A DNA stretch of 64,000 nucleotides from Acidobacteriaceae bacterium (GCA_020247055.1 JADCJL010000226.1:1-64000); one strand, 5' to 3'; positions 43,386 through 52,012 are shown, numbered from the stretch's first letter. Notes: a model not told the origin generated them from the sequence alone. Program-made: numbers and translations.

Positions 43386-44477
43386 GTGCTCCGCGATCAG
43401 TTTCCGGCGCTTGCGCGGTTCACCTATCTGAACACGGCCACCTATGGGCTGCTCTCCCGGCGCGGGAGGGCGGCCATGGTGGGTCATCTCGACCGCCGGG
43501 ACGAGTTCGCCTGCGGCGATTTCCTGGCGTGGTTTGATGATATGGACCGGCTGCGCGGCAAACTCGGACGTCTGGTGGGGGCGCAGGCGGACGACATCGC
43601 CTTTGCGCCCAACGCGGCCACGCCACTTTCGCTGCTGCTGAACGGTCTGGACTGGGCGCCCGGCGACGAGATCGTCACGCTCGAAAACGAGTTCCCGAAC
43701 CAGCTCTACTTCCCCGCCCTGCTGGCTCACCGGGGCGTGAAGTTCATCGCCGCGCCCTGGGAGCGGCTGCAGGAGCAGATCACCGCGCGGACGCGCCTGA
43801 TTGTGGTCAGCCAGGTGAGCTACTCGACGGGTTTCCGGCCGCGCCTCGAAACGCTCGACCGCCGCAGCGCGCTGCTCTACGTCGATGCCACGCAGTGCCT
43901 GGGGGCGCTGACCTTCGACTGGGCGGCGGTGCGGCCTGATTTTCTGGCCGTGAACGGATATAAGTGGATGCTCGCCCCTAACGGCGCGGCCTTCTACGCC
44001 GTTTCGCCCGCGCTGCGCGCGCGCCTGGCGCCGCAGGTGATCGGCTGGCGGAGCCACTTCGATTGGCGCAATGTGAACAATCTCCACGCGGCCGCGCCCG
44101 TGTTTGCCGAGGCCGCCGAGCGGTACGAAGGCGGGATGCTCGACTTCCCCAGCCTGTATGCGCTCGAGGCCGCCGTCGATGTGCTCTTCGAGTTGGGGCC
44201 GGAGGAGGTAGAGCGCTACGTCCTGAACCTGACGGAGACGCTGCGGGGGGCGCTGCGCCGGGTGTCCGGCGTGACGCTGTACAGCGACGAGTTCGCCGCG
44301 ACCGGCCCGACACCGATCACGAGCGTCCACTTTGCCGGCCTTGAGGCGGGGGCGCTGGCCGCCCGCCTCAAGGCCGAACACAACATTCTCACGTCGGCCC
44401 GCTGCGGCCGTCTGCGCCTGTCGCCGCACTTCTACAACGACGAGAACGACATCGACCGCCTGCTCGCCGCGCTATAA
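43386..44477 (+). CDS. class V aminotransferase-like PLP enzyme
   Basis: About 363 residues from a GTG at 43386, 5 bp after the proS stop; upstream open codons overlap proS. The fold matches class V aminotransferases/cysteine desulfurase-like proteins: TYLNTATYGLLSRRGRAAM at the N-terminus, NAATPLSLLLNGL, YVDATQCLGAL with the PLP-binding Asp, and the Schiff-base Lys in VNGYKWMLAPNG. No desulfurase active-site Cys loop is evident, so a transaminase, lyase or isopenicillin-N-epimerase-like role is more likely. It is probably co-transcribed with proS and overlaps the convergent amidohydrolase by 6 bp. Confidence 0.88.
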   Translation: MLRDQFPALARFTYLNTATYGLLSRRGRAAMVGHLDRRDEFACGDFLAWFDDMDRLRGKLGRLVGAQADDIAFAPNAATPLSLLLNGLDWAPGDEIVTLENEFPNQLYFPALLAHRGVKFIAAPWERLQEQITARTRLIVVSQVSYSTGFRPRLETLDRRSALLYVDATQCLGALTFDWAAVRPDFLAVNGYKWMLAPNGAAFYAVSPALRARLAPQVIGWRSHFDWRNVNNLHAAAPVFAEAAERYEGGMLDFPSLYALEAAVDVLFELGPEEVERYVLNLTETLRGALRRVSGVTLYSDEFAATGPTPITSVHFAGLEAGALAARLKAEHNILTSARCGRLRLSPHFYNDENDIDRLLAAL

Positions 44478-45302
44478 CCCGTAGGCGGCGATCGCGTTGC
44501 GGGAGAGAATCTGCTCCTGCTCGGCCACCGAGTACCGCTTGATGGTCTGCTTGATCAACTCCACCCACGGCTTGTACTGCCCGGCGACCAGCATGACGGG
44601 CCAGTCGGAGCCAAACAGCAGCCGCTTCGGACCGAAGGCCTGCAAGGCGGTGTCGAGATACGGCGCCAGGTCGGCCGAGCTCCACTTCTTCCAATCGGCT
44701 TCCGTGATCATGCCCGAGAGCTTGCAGTAGACATTGGGGCGTTTGCCCAGCGCGATCATGTCCTCGCGCCAGGGCGAGAGAATCCGCTCTTTGATCTTGG
44801 GCTTGGCGACGTGGTCGAGGATGAAGAGCTGATTGGGATGCTGGTCGACAAAACGGATCGCGGGTTTCAGATGCCGCTCGTAGATCAGGATGTCGTAGCG
44901 CAGCTTGTACTTGAGCAGCTTCTTCACCCCGGCGTTAAAATCGGGGCGCAGGATGTAGTTGTCGTCGGGCTCGCCCTGAATCACGTGGCGGACGCCTTTG
45001 AACTTCTTATGCGCGGCGAGCCGCTCGAGATGCTTTTCGACGTCGTTCTCAGTCAGCGGCACCCAGCCGACGACCCCGCGGAGAAAGTCGTGTTTTTCGG
45101 CCATGCCCAGCAGCCAGTCGCTCTCTTCTACCGTCGTGCGCGCCTGCACCGAGACGGCGCCGGAGACGCCGGCCTCGTCGAGCGTCTTCTTCAGATCCGC
45201 CGGCAGAAAGTCGCGACGAATGGTCTTCATCTCGTCACTGATCCAGCCGTACTCGGCGGCCGAATACTTCCAGAAGTGGTGGTGGGTATCGATAATCGTC
45301 AT
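44472..45302 (-). CDS. amidohydrolase_2 family metal-dependent hydrolase
   Basis: 276 residues. The TIM-barrel amidohydrolase pattern is IDTHHHFWKY at the N-terminus, GVRHVIQGE, FILDHVAKP and LLFGSDWPVMLV, as in COG3618 lactonases (L-fuconolactonase, PDC lactonase). The enzyme probably hydrolyses a sugar lactone. Its start overlaps the stop of the DeoC-like gene by 4 bp, so the two are translationally coupled and probably share a pathway. Confidence 0.88.
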   Translation of the reverse strand: MTIIDTHHHFWKYSAAEYGWISDEMKTIRRDFLPADLKKTLDEAGVSGAVSVQARTTVEESDWLLGMAEKHDFLRGVVGWVPLTENDVEKHLERLAAHKKFKGVRHVIQGEPDDNYILRPDFNAGVKKLLKYKLRYDILIYERHLKPAIRFVDQHPNQLFILDHVAKPKIKERILSPWREDMIALGKRPNVYCKLSGMITEADWKKWSSADLAPYLDTALQAFGPKRLLFGSDWPVMLVAGQYKPWVELIKQTIKRYSVAEQEQILSRNAIAAYGL

Positions 45303-46060
45303 GTGGCTTGGGCCTGGGCCGCGGCGCGTTTCTTTTCGGCTTCGCGTTCGGCGAGGATTCTCTTCCAGTCTTCGAGGATTACGGCCGTGGCGGTGGAGCC
45401 GAAGCGGTCGCAGCCTGCATTGTATACCGCCAAGGCGGTTTCGAGGGTACGCACGCCGCCGGAGGCCTTCATCTTCACGCGGTCCTTGAGGATGGACTTC
45501 ATCAGGGCCAGATCCGGCAGGGTATAGCCGGAGGGGCCGAAGCAGGTGGAGGTTTCGGCGTAATCGACCTCGCAGCGTTTGCAGATGCGGCAGAGGATCA
45601 CTTTGAGATCGTCGGCCAGGTAGCCGTTTTCAAAGATTACCTTCGTGAGAGCGCCCTCCTGCCGGCAGCTTTCGCTCATCTGCAGAATCTCGGTTTCGAC
45701 GTGTTGAAACTGGCGCGAGATCATCTTGCCGATGTTGGCGACAAGGGCGATCTCTTTGGCGCCGCGACGCAGCAGGTCGCGGCCCTCATAGAGCTTGGCC
45801 GCCGTGCTCGACGAGCCATGCGGGAAGCCGGCCACGGTGGCCACGGCGACGCCGGAGCCGTCGAGCGTGCGGACGGCGAGATCGACATCGCAGGGGCGCA
45901 CCACGGCGGCGGCGACGCGGTACTCGCGGGCAAGCCAGAGGCCGGTGATGACGTCCTCCTCCGACAGGTCGGGCCGGGTGAGCGAGTGCTCCATCAGGCG
46001 AGCGAGATCTTCGTAGGTTTCTAGCGCGGGCCGGGCTTCTTGTTCGCTGTGCGGATCCAT
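45299..46060 (-). CDS. DeoC-like protein lacking the DERA catalytic residues
   Basis: About 253 residues from ATG at 46060 with GGGGA 5 bp upstream; other in-frame ATGs lie at 46072 and upstream but reach further into the previous gene. The fold follows short deoxyribose-phosphate aldolases: AVVRPCDVDLAVRTL, VAVATVAGFPHGSSST, AKEIALVANIG, KVIFENGYL and MKASGGVRT. The Schiff-base Lys of DERA (K167 of E. coli, FVKTS) is Glu169 here (YAETSTCFG), and the proton-relay Asp (D102) is Ala105 (EIALV). Only the second Lys (K201 equivalent, MKASGG) is kept. It cannot use the normal DERA mechanism. The context is a lactonase-type amidohydrolase downstream and a CBM9-like protein upstream. Confidence 0.82.
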   Translation of the reverse strand: MDPHSEQEARPALETYEDLARLMEHSLTRPDLSEEDVITGLWLAREYRVAAAVVRPCDVDLAVRTLDGSGVAVATVAGFPHGSSSTAAKLYEGRDLLRRGAKEIALVANIGKMISRQFQHVETEILQMSESCRQEGALTKVIFENGYLADDLKVILCRICKRCEVDYAETSTCFGPSGYTLPDLALMKSILKDRVKMKASGGVRTLETALAVYNAGCDRFGSTATAVILEDWKRILAEREAEKKRAAAQAQAT

Positions 46061-46881
46061 AGAGTTCCCCATTCTTTGATGCGGGTGCGGCCTTTCGGCG
46101 TCCCCGTCCACCAATCCTCGTGATGAAAGTTGCCGAAGTTTCCGGCGCCGCGCTCTTTTTCGTCGAGGTCGCCGAGGGCGATGTTCAGACCCATGGGTCG
46201 GTCGCCGAGCCGGGGCGAGTAGAACTGGCCCGGGGCGACTTCGAGACAGGGGTCAAAGCTGATGGCCCATTCGAGCACATATCCTTTGCCGCCCGGTTTC
46301 GGTTTGGCGGCGCAGTCCATGGCGTGGGTTTGAATCCAGCGCTGGTAGGTGGTCCAGGCGGCGAGGCTCGACCGCGGCTCGCCCTCCAGGAGGCCGGCGG
46401 CGCCGATGCCGCCGAGGCGCGACTTCGTCAGGTTACAAACCATCTGCCAGCTCTGCCCGTTGCCGGCGGCGTTCTCTTCGGGGGAGCTCCACCGGTTGGT
46501 AGCGTTCATGAGAATCTCCATCTCGTCGCCGAACCAGGGAAAGCCGGCCCGCGTCAGGTCGTGGGCGCGGGGGTTTTCCGCGGGCAGCCAGCGGGGGGTA
46601 TCGATGCCGTAGAGCACGTCATCGGTGACGTCGAAGCCGAAGTAGAGGCGTCGGCCGTCGTGCTTGACGTAGCCTTTGACGGCGAGATCGCCGGGGTCGG
46701 TGACGGGGGAGAAGGTGGAGATCCAGCCGGTGACGCCGGCAAATGACGTCGCGTCGGTCCACTCGCCCGGGGCGAGGACGCCATCAATGTTGGGCGTCTG
46801 GCCCGGGAAGGCCTCCATGGTTTGGGGGAAGTCTCCGGCCCAGGCCGCCAGCGAGGCGGCAAACAGGAGAGCGCAGCGCAT
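46021..46881 (-). CDS. secreted CBM9-like (DOMON-type) carbohydrate-binding protein
   Basis: 286 residues with a signal peptide (MRCALLFAASLAAWAG). The body has the family-9 carbohydrate-binding layout: IDGVLAPGEWTDATSF near residue 33, LYFGFDVTDDVLYG, WFGDEMEILMNATNRW, YVLEWAISFDP and the C-terminal EWGTLWI. It probably binds glycans or a small sugar in the periplasm or outside. It starts 5 bp after the cpoB stop and overlaps the DeoC-like gene by 40 bp, extending the tol operon. Confidence 0.82.
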   Translation of the reverse strand: MRCALLFAASLAAWAGDFPQTMEAFPGQTPNIDGVLAPGEWTDATSFAGVTGWISTFSPVTDPGDLAVKGYVKHDGRRLYFGFDVTDDVLYGIDTPRWLPAENPRAHDLTRAGFPWFGDEMEILMNATNRWSSPEENAAGNGQSWQMVCNLTKSRLGGIGAAGLLEGEPRSSLAAWTTYQRWIQTHAMDCAAKPKPGGKGYVLEWAISFDPCLEVAPGQFYSPRLGDRPMGLNIALGDLDEKERGAGNFGNFHHEDWWTGTPKGRTRIKEWGTLWIRTANKKPGPR

Positions 46882-46886
46882 GAGGG

Positions 46887-47765
46887 TTACTTCTTTTTCC
46901 GCGCCGGAGCGGCACCCGGGGCCAGCGCCCGGAGCTCCGTCCTGGCCTTGGCGGCGTTCTCGTGGGACGGGAACTTTTTGACCAGAGTCTCAAACTCGGT
47001 GCGCGCTTCGGCTTTGTAGCCGCTCTTGACGAGCGCCCGGCCTTTGAGCAGCAGGGCATCGGCGGTTTTGGAGTTGTCGGGATAGGCCTCGAGGAGCTTG
47101 TCGAAAGCGGCGAGAGCGGCTGTGTAGTCGCCGCGGAGGTACTCAATCTCGCCGATGTAATACTGGGCGTTCGGCGCCAGATCGGAGCTGCCGAAGTATT
47201 GGATGTAGTCTTTAAACTGGGCGATGGCGAGGTCGGCGTTGCCGGAGGTACGATCGCGCATGGCGGCGGTGTAGAGCTGCTCGGCCGAAACGCCGGCGGG
47301 CGGAGCGCCGGCGGTGGGGGCGGCGCCCGGGGGCGGCGGCGGCGGGGCGCTGAGGGTGCGGATGGCCTGGCTCAGGTCGGCGACCTGATTCTGCAGCTTT
47401 CCGAGCCGGGAGGTGAGGTCAGCGACGGATTCCCGCACGCTCGAAAAATCGCTCGACATCTGGTCGACCTTCGTTCCCAGACCGGCGACGGGCACGACGA
47501 GATTCTTCTCCTGGTCCTTCAACTTGTCGCGCAAACTCGCTTCGAGCACGGCGGTGGCGGTGTTCGCCTTGTTGGCGGCATCGAGCGTCTGCTGGAGCAG
47601 CACCTGAAGGGCGGCCAGCTTTTCATCCTGCGACCGTTGCAGCGAGCGGACCTGATCCTGCATCTGCAGGATGTCGCGCTGCATTTCGAGTATCTCTTTC
47701 TTCTGCCCGAAGATCGAAGGAACCAGCAACAGGCCGAGCAGGGCAAAACGAGAGGTAAGTTTCAT
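46887..47765 (-). CDS. cpoB: Tol-Pal associated TPR protein CpoB/YbgF
   Basis: 292 residues. A signal peptide (MKLTSRFALLGLLLVPSIFGQ) is followed by a coiled coil at about residues 22-140 that should trimerise, a Pro/Ala linker, and three TPR units at about 160-285 (AAMRDRTSGNADLAIAQFKDYIQYF; EYLRGDYTAALAAFDKLLEAYP; SGYKAEARTEFETLVKKFP). In E. coli CpoB links cell-wall synthesis to Tol-driven outer-membrane constriction. It lies downstream of pal behind a terminator-like hairpin. Confidence 0.9.
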   Translation of the reverse strand: MKLTSRFALLGLLLVPSIFGQKKEILEMQRDILQMQDQVRSLQRSQDEKLAALQVLLQQTLDAANKANTATAVLEASLRDKLKDQEKNLVVPVAGLGTKVDQMSSDFSSVRESVADLTSRLGKLQNQVADLSQAIRTLSAPPPPPPGAAPTAGAPPAGVSAEQLYTAAMRDRTSGNADLAIAQFKDYIQYFGSSDLAPNAQYYIGEIEYLRGDYTAALAAFDKLLEAYPDNSKTADALLLKGRALVKSGYKAEARTEFETLVKKFPSHENAAKARTELRALAPGAAPARKKK

Positions 47766-47787
47766 ATCGGGATCGAGAATAGGAAAA

Positions 47788-47815
47788 CGGGGGCGGATGC
47801 TGCCATCCGCCCCCG
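47788..47815 (-). terminator. intrinsic terminator/attenuator between pal and cpoB
   Basis: Perfect 12-bp stem CGGGGGCGGATG / CATCCGCCCCCG with a 4-nt loop (47800-47803). On the minus strand TTTTCC follows the stem within 2 nt. It lies 22 bp after the pal stop and would reduce read-through into cpoB and the genes beyond. Confidence 0.65.
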
Positions 47816-47837
47816 GCTATTGGTATTACGGAAACAA

Positions 47838-48611
47838 CTACTGCGCCACGAAGTGCGAGCGGCGATTCTTCGACCAGCAACCTTCGTTGCTTTCGGTACA
47901 GGTCGGCCGCTCCTTGCCGTAGGAGATCGTCCGCAGCCGGTCGGCGGAAACGCCCAACTGGGTCAGGAACTCCTTGGTAGCGGTAGCGCGACGGTCGCCC
48001 AGTCCGAGGTTGTACTCGGCCGAGCCGCGTTCGTCGCAGTGGCCTTCGATCGTCAGCGTGTTGTTCGGGAACTTGCCGAAAATGGTCTTCAGGGCATCCG
48101 CGTTCTTGGTCAAGGTCGCGCGGGAGTCTTCCCGAATTTCGCTCTTGTCGTAGTCGAAGTAGACGTCCTGAATCAGCTTGGCGACCATGGTGCCGAAGTC
48201 ATCGGACGGGGCCGGGGTGGGCGGAGGCGCCGGGGCGGCGGGGGCGGTCACATTGACGGTGACCGATTCGGTCGCGGTGCCGCCGGAGTTGGTCGCCGTG
48301 AGCGTGTAGCTCGTGGTCGAAGACGGGAAGACGCTCCGGTTGCCGGAGGCCGATACGGTACCCAGGCCCTGGCTGATCGAAACCGAGTCGGCGCCCTTGA
48401 CTTCCCACTTCAGCACGGAGGCCTGACCGCGTTCAATCGTCGAGGGTTCTGCCGTGAAGAAGACAATCATCGGCTTCTGCACGACCGCCTTCGGCGCGAC
48501 CGGCGCGGGAGCGGGGGGTGGAGGTGGCGCGGCCACCTTTTTCCGGCAACCCGCCGCGAAAAACGAAAGCGTGAGAGCGAGTGCGATTACACTGACGCGT
48601 CTGATGTTCAT
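47838..48611 (-). CDS. pal: peptidoglycan-associated lipoprotein Pal with an extra Ig-like domain
   Basis: 257 residues. The lipoprotein signal ends at FFAAGC, Cys22. After a Pro/Ala linker, residues about 45-120 form an Ig-like beta domain (IVFFTAEPSTIERGQASVLKW, TSYTLTATNSGGTATESVTVNV) not found in E. coli Pal. The C-terminal OmpA domain (about 140-257) binds peptidoglycan: TIEGHCDERGSAEYNLGLGDRRA, ISYGKERP and KNRRSHFV. An extra Cys pair (PTCTESNEGCW) may form a disulfide. GGAGGAAGG lies upstream of the start. It sits between tolB and cpoB in the standard order. Confidence 0.93.
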   Translation of the reverse strand: MNIRRVSVIALALTLSFFAAGCRKKVAAPPPPPAPAPVAPKAVVQKPMIVFFTAEPSTIERGQASVLKWEVKGADSVSISQGLGTVSASGNRSVFPSSTTSYTLTATNSGGTATESVTVNVTAPAAPAPPPTPAPSDDFGTMVAKLIQDVYFDYDKSEIREDSRATLTKNADALKTIFGKFPNNTLTIEGHCDERGSAEYNLGLGDRRATATKEFLTQLGVSADRLRTISYGKERPTCTESNEGCWSKNRRSHFVAQ

Positions 48612-48683
48612 CCTAAATCCTTCCTCCTCAATTCTTCTGCTATCGAAATCTGTTTACAAGTTTCGCAAAATTCGAGCGCCGGG

Positions 48684-50039
48684 TCACTTGGTCCAAACCG
48701 GCTTCTCGTTCACCCCGGCGGAAGTCAGCTGCCGGAGTTGGGTTCCGTCGGCCAGCATCGACCAGATCTGCATCGATCCGCCCCGGTTGGACGAGAAAAC
48801 AATGTGCCGGCCATCGGGAGCCCAGCTCGGGTTCTCGTTGCGCCCGGCGCCCTGGGTAAGCTGCACGTATTCTCTCGTCGCTACATCCATGATGAATATA
48901 TTCCAATTGCCGGGGGAGTAGCCTCTGGTCCAGGCGAACGCCATATGGCTCCCTTGCGGATTCCACGATGGATTCGAAGCCTCTCCCTCTCCGGTGGTCA
49001 GACGGGTTACGTCCGTGCCATCAATATTCATTTTATATATTTGCTGCGGTCCACCGCGACCCGATACAAATAATATCTCATTCCCGGTCTTCGGGTTGAT
49101 CTTGGGTTCGACCTCAATGGACCGTGTGTTGGTCAACCGCTCTAATTTACTGCCATCGGCATTGGCGCGGTAAAGCTGGGCCCAGCCGCTTGCCGTCGAC
49201 GAGTAGATCAGCTGTTTGCCGTCCGGGGTGTAGGCGGCGGTAGCGTTCATCGATGCCCTTTGGTTGTAGAACGGGATCTTCCTACCGGTTTCAAGCGAAT
49301 GGACGACAATCTGCGGCACGCCGCCGGCAAAGCTTGTAAAGGCAAGACGGGTCCCGTCCGGAGAAACGTTCGGCATCGTGACCAAATTCTTGTAAAAGGT
49401 GAACTGTTTCTGGTTCGATCCGTCGTAGTCCATCACCCAGATCTCCTTCGAGCCGGAGCGGTAGGACACAAAGTAGACCTTTGACCCCGCCAGGCTTTCG
49501 ACGCCAAACTGCCGCAAAATGTCCGTGGCGAACTCGTGGGCGACTTTTCTTGCGCCTTCTTCGTCGAGCGATCCGTGATAGATCTTCCCGATCACCTGCG
49601 CCGCCGACACCTCCGACTGGCGGACATTGAACAGCCAGCCAAACAGGACCAACTGGTTATCCTGTTCGGCGGTGTAGCCGAAGGCAAGAAAGTCGCTGCT
49701 GACCGGCGGTTCACTCCAATCGAGCAGCCACGGGGCGCGCGTCCGGTTGTTCGGATCGTACTGCAGGGGCTTGCGGAAATCCTCCGGGCGCTGGGGCACA
49801 TTCAGCGGAAACATGCTTTTGGGCGCCATTTTAAAAACGCCCGCCTGGTCGATGTCCTGGAACAGCGTCTCATTAAAGACGGCGGCTACATTCGCCGCGC
49901 GGCCGGCGCCCCGGAAATCCGGAATCGCAATGACGGCTTTCTGTCCGCCAACGATCCGGCCCACGATATCGGCTCCCTGCTGCGCGTATCCGAGCGAAGC
50001 GGTCCATGCCAAAAGACAAGAGAGAATAAAGTTCTTCAT
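48684..50039 (-). CDS. tolB: Tol-Pal system protein TolB
   Basis: 451 residues with a signal peptide (MKNFILSCLLAWTASLGYAQ). An N-terminal domain (about 20-150) precedes a six-bladed WD40-like beta-propeller with repeated [YF]xPDGxxLxF and SWAPDGRHIVFSSNRGG motifs. It is the periplasmic partner of Pal. Its ATG overlaps the stop of the TolA/TonB-like gene by 4 bp. The central blades contain WVMDYDGSNQKQFT and VSPDGTRLAFTSF, typical of TolB. Confidence 0.95.
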   Translation of the reverse strand: MKNFILSCLLAWTASLGYAQQGADIVGRIVGGQKAVIAIPDFRGAGRAANVAAVFNETLFQDIDQAGVFKMAPKSMFPLNVPQRPEDFRKPLQYDPNNRTRAPWLLDWSEPPVSSDFLAFGYTAEQDNQLVLFGWLFNVRQSEVSAAQVIGKIYHGSLDEEGARKVAHEFATDILRQFGVESLAGSKVYFVSYRSGSKEIWVMDYDGSNQKQFTFYKNLVTMPNVSPDGTRLAFTSFAGGVPQIVVHSLETGRKIPFYNQRASMNATAAYTPDGKQLIYSSTASGWAQLYRANADGSKLERLTNTRSIEVEPKINPKTGNEILFVSGRGGPQQIYKMNIDGTDVTRLTTGEGEASNPSWNPQGSHMAFAWTRGYSPGNWNIFIMDVATREYVQLTQGAGRNENPSWAPDGRHIVFSSNRGGSMQIWSMLADGTQLRQLTSAGVNEKPVWTK

Positions 50040-50809
50040 CGCTGTAGTTGAAATTGAAATTCTACGTTGGCCGAATCCCGTTCGAACTCCCGGGGCAGCG
50101 GCGGGAACGGAGAGGCCTCCTGCACGGCGCGCTGCGCGGAGTAGTCAAGCGGCATTATCCCACTGCGCTGCGACACCCTGATGTTGCGGACGCTGCCATC
50201 GCGCAGAATGTCGAAGGTAACGGCAACCAGATTGGCCGTGCGGATGTTTGGATCGATATCGTTAGTCCGCCATTTCTCGGCGATCCGGCGCTTGATCAGG
50301 TCGGCGTAGGCGCCAAAGCGGGTGCCAAGCGGGGTGCCGGTGCCGATGCCGACCCCACCCGCGCCGGGTACGCCAAACATCGGGTTCGACATGGTCCGGC
50401 CCACGGTGGTCTTCAGTTCGTTGGGACGGTCCGGCTCCTTGGGGCGGTAGCGATTGGCTTCGGCGGCCACATCGGCAATCCGCCGCTTTTCCCGTTCGGT
50501 TTTGAGGGCAATCGCGCGCGGATCTTCCTTCGGCCGGGTCTTTTCCGGTTCCGGCTCTTTCTGTTTGACCTCCGATTCGGTCTCCGCCGCCACGGGATTC
50601 GCCTTGGCCTGCCGCACCATCAGTGGAATCTTGCTGACGGGTGTGATGGCGAAGCCGCCGCCCGGCAGCGCATTCGGGTCGCCCCACTCCTCCCGCCGCC
50701 AGCCCGGCAGCAGGCCGTAGCCGATGACGGCGCACAGCACCAGCCCATGCAACACGAGGCTCTGCGCGAGAGCGTTCGAAGCTTTGCGCTCGCGCGTGGC
50801 GGTCGTCAT
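50036..50809 (-). CDS. TonB/TolA-like energy-transducing protein
   Basis: 257 residues. One N-terminal transmembrane helix (residues 15-32, SLVLHGLVLCAVIGYGLLPG) is followed by a charged, Pro/Lys/Glu-rich periplasmic linker and a C-terminal TonB-type domain from about 165 (YADLIKRRIAEKWR, VAVTFDILRDGSVRNIRVSQRSG). Position between tolR and tolB argues for the TolA role; the C-terminal domain is of the TonB_C type, common outside Proteobacteria. It overlaps tolR and tolB by 4 bp on each side. Confidence 0.88.
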   Translation of the reverse strand: MTTATRERKASNALAQSLVLHGLVLCAVIGYGLLPGWRREEWGDPNALPGGGFAITPVSKIPLMVRQAKANPVAAETESEVKQKEPEPEKTRPKEDPRAIALKTEREKRRIADVAAEANRYRPKEPDRPNELKTTVGRTMSNPMFGVPGAGGVGIGTGTPLGTRFGAYADLIKRRIAEKWRTNDIDPNIRTANLVAVTFDILRDGSVRNIRVSQRSGIMPLDYSAQRAVQEASPFPPLPREFERDSANVEFQFQLQR

Positions 50810-51249
50810 TTCTTGCGTCCGGCCTCATCGACGGGCTGCGTGACCATGCGCACGTCCAGCTTCGACTCGCCGAGCTGCGAGATCACCTGCGCGATCGGAT
50901 CCCAGGGCGTCGCCTTGTCGGCGCGGACGTAGACCGCCTTCTGGCCAGGGAAGCGCTGCTTGATGGCATCGCCCAGCTGATTGATATTGACGGCTTTTTC
51001 GTTGAGCTGCATCTCGCCTTCGCGCGTGATGGTAACCACCGGCAGATCCTCCGCCGATTGACGCACCTGCTTCACCTTCGGCACGTCGACCTCAAGGCCG
51101 AACTCCATCACATGCGCCGTCAGCATGAAGATGATCAGCAGCACCAGGACGACGTCGACCAGCGGAATGATGTTGATTTCGGCTAGCGCCGAGGTGGAGC
51201 CGCGAAAGCGCGATCCCCGTCCGTTCCGGCTGCCCATCGAAAACGCCAT
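50806..51249 (-). CDS. tolR: ExbD/TolR biopolymer transport protein
   Basis: 147 residues with one transmembrane helix at about 25-45 (INIIPLVDVVLVLLIIFMLTA), including the essential membrane Asp in LVDVVLVLLIIFM. The periplasmic domain follows (VDVPKVKQVRQSAEDLPVVTITREGEMQLNE). It conducts protons with TolQ. The start lies 3 bp after the tolQ stop. Confidence 0.94.
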   Translation of the reverse strand: MAFSMGSRNGRGSRFRGSTSALAEINIIPLVDVVLVLLIIFMLTAHVMEFGLEVDVPKVKQVRQSAEDLPVVTITREGEMQLNEKAVNINQLGDAIKQRFPGQKAVYVRADKATPWDPIAQVISQLGESKLDVRMVTQPVDEAGRKK

Positions 51250-51252
51250 CGG

Positions 51253-51948
51253 TTATACCTCGTACGCGCGTTCGACCAAATTGAGGAACTCGAGCGAAAA
51301 GTCCTCGAGCCGGGCGCCAATCTCGCGCACCGAGGCGCCGAAGTAGTTGTAGAAGATCGCCGCCGGAATCGCGGCGGCCAGCCCGGCCGCCGTCGCCACC
51401 AGGGCCGCCGCAATGCCCGGGCCCACCGCGCGTAAACTGGCGCTGCCCGCCGAACTCAGCGCCTGAAACGCGTCAATGATGCCGAGCACCGTGCCGAACA
51501 GGCCGATGAACGGGGTAATCGCGGCAATCGTCGCGAGCCAGCTGAGGTTCTGTTCAAGCTCGCTGATCTCCTGGCTAATGCCGATCTGCAGGCTGCGCTC
51601 AATCGCCGGGCGGTTGGTGAGCTTCCCTTTGCCGCGGACCTGACGATCCACCTCGGCCCATCCGGCGTCGAAGACTCCGACGATGGGCGCGGTCGGATAC
51701 TGTTCACAAGCCGCCGTAATCACGTTCATATCCGCGGCCTTGCGGAAGGTGCGAAGGAACTTGCCGTTCTCTTCGACAGCCTTTTTGAGCCGGCCCCGCT
51801 TCTGGAACACGATCATCCAGGAGTAAACGGAGGCCGCCACCAGCAGTCCAAGCACAGCCAGCGAAATCGGGTTATCGGAGCTGATAATGCTCCACCAACT
51901 GGGCCCGGGCGAAGGCGCCGCGGCGGTCAGAATAAAAAATGCGCTCAA
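51253..51948 (-). CDS. tolQ: ExbB/TolQ proton channel protein
   Basis: 231 residues from a TTG at 51948 with GGAGAT 7 bp upstream. Three transmembrane helices are seen: about 28-48, 135-160 (LATIAAITPFIGLFGTVLGIIDAF) and 175-198 (VGPGIAAALVATAAGLAAAIPAAIFYN). The conserved Thr and Gly-rich pore segments are intact. With TolR it uses the proton gradient to energise the Tol system. It is the first gene of the operon, which has its own promoter just upstream. Confidence 0.94.
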   Translation of the reverse strand: MSAFFILTAAAPSPGPSWWSIISSDNPISLAVLGLLVAASVYSWMIVFQKRGRLKKAVEENGKFLRTFRKAADMNVITAACEQYPTAPIVGVFDAGWAEVDRQVRGKGKLTNRPAIERSLQIGISQEISELEQNLSWLATIAAITPFIGLFGTVLGIIDAFQALSSAGSASLRAVGPGIAAALVATAAGLAAAIPAAIFYNYFGASVREIGARLEDFSLEFLNLVERAYEV

Positions 51949-51966
51949 CAGAATCTCCAGCCCTCC

Positions 51967-51994
51967 ATTTTAGCGGGACGCGCTAGCCAAACAA
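51967..51994 (-). promoter_or_regulatory. promoter of the tol-pal operon
   Basis: Minus-strand -35 TTGTTT (51994-51989), 16-bp spacer and -10 TAAAAT (51972-51967), 19 bp upstream of the tolQ TTG start. The leader is about 12 nt and includes the GGAGAT ribosome-binding site. Confidence 0.55.
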
Positions 51995-52012
51995 TAAGTC
52001 TATCGCGTGATT

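Noticed and set aside
45299-46060. Annotating as functional deoxyribose-phosphate aldolase deoC
   Set aside because: The Schiff-base Lys and the relay Asp are both replaced.
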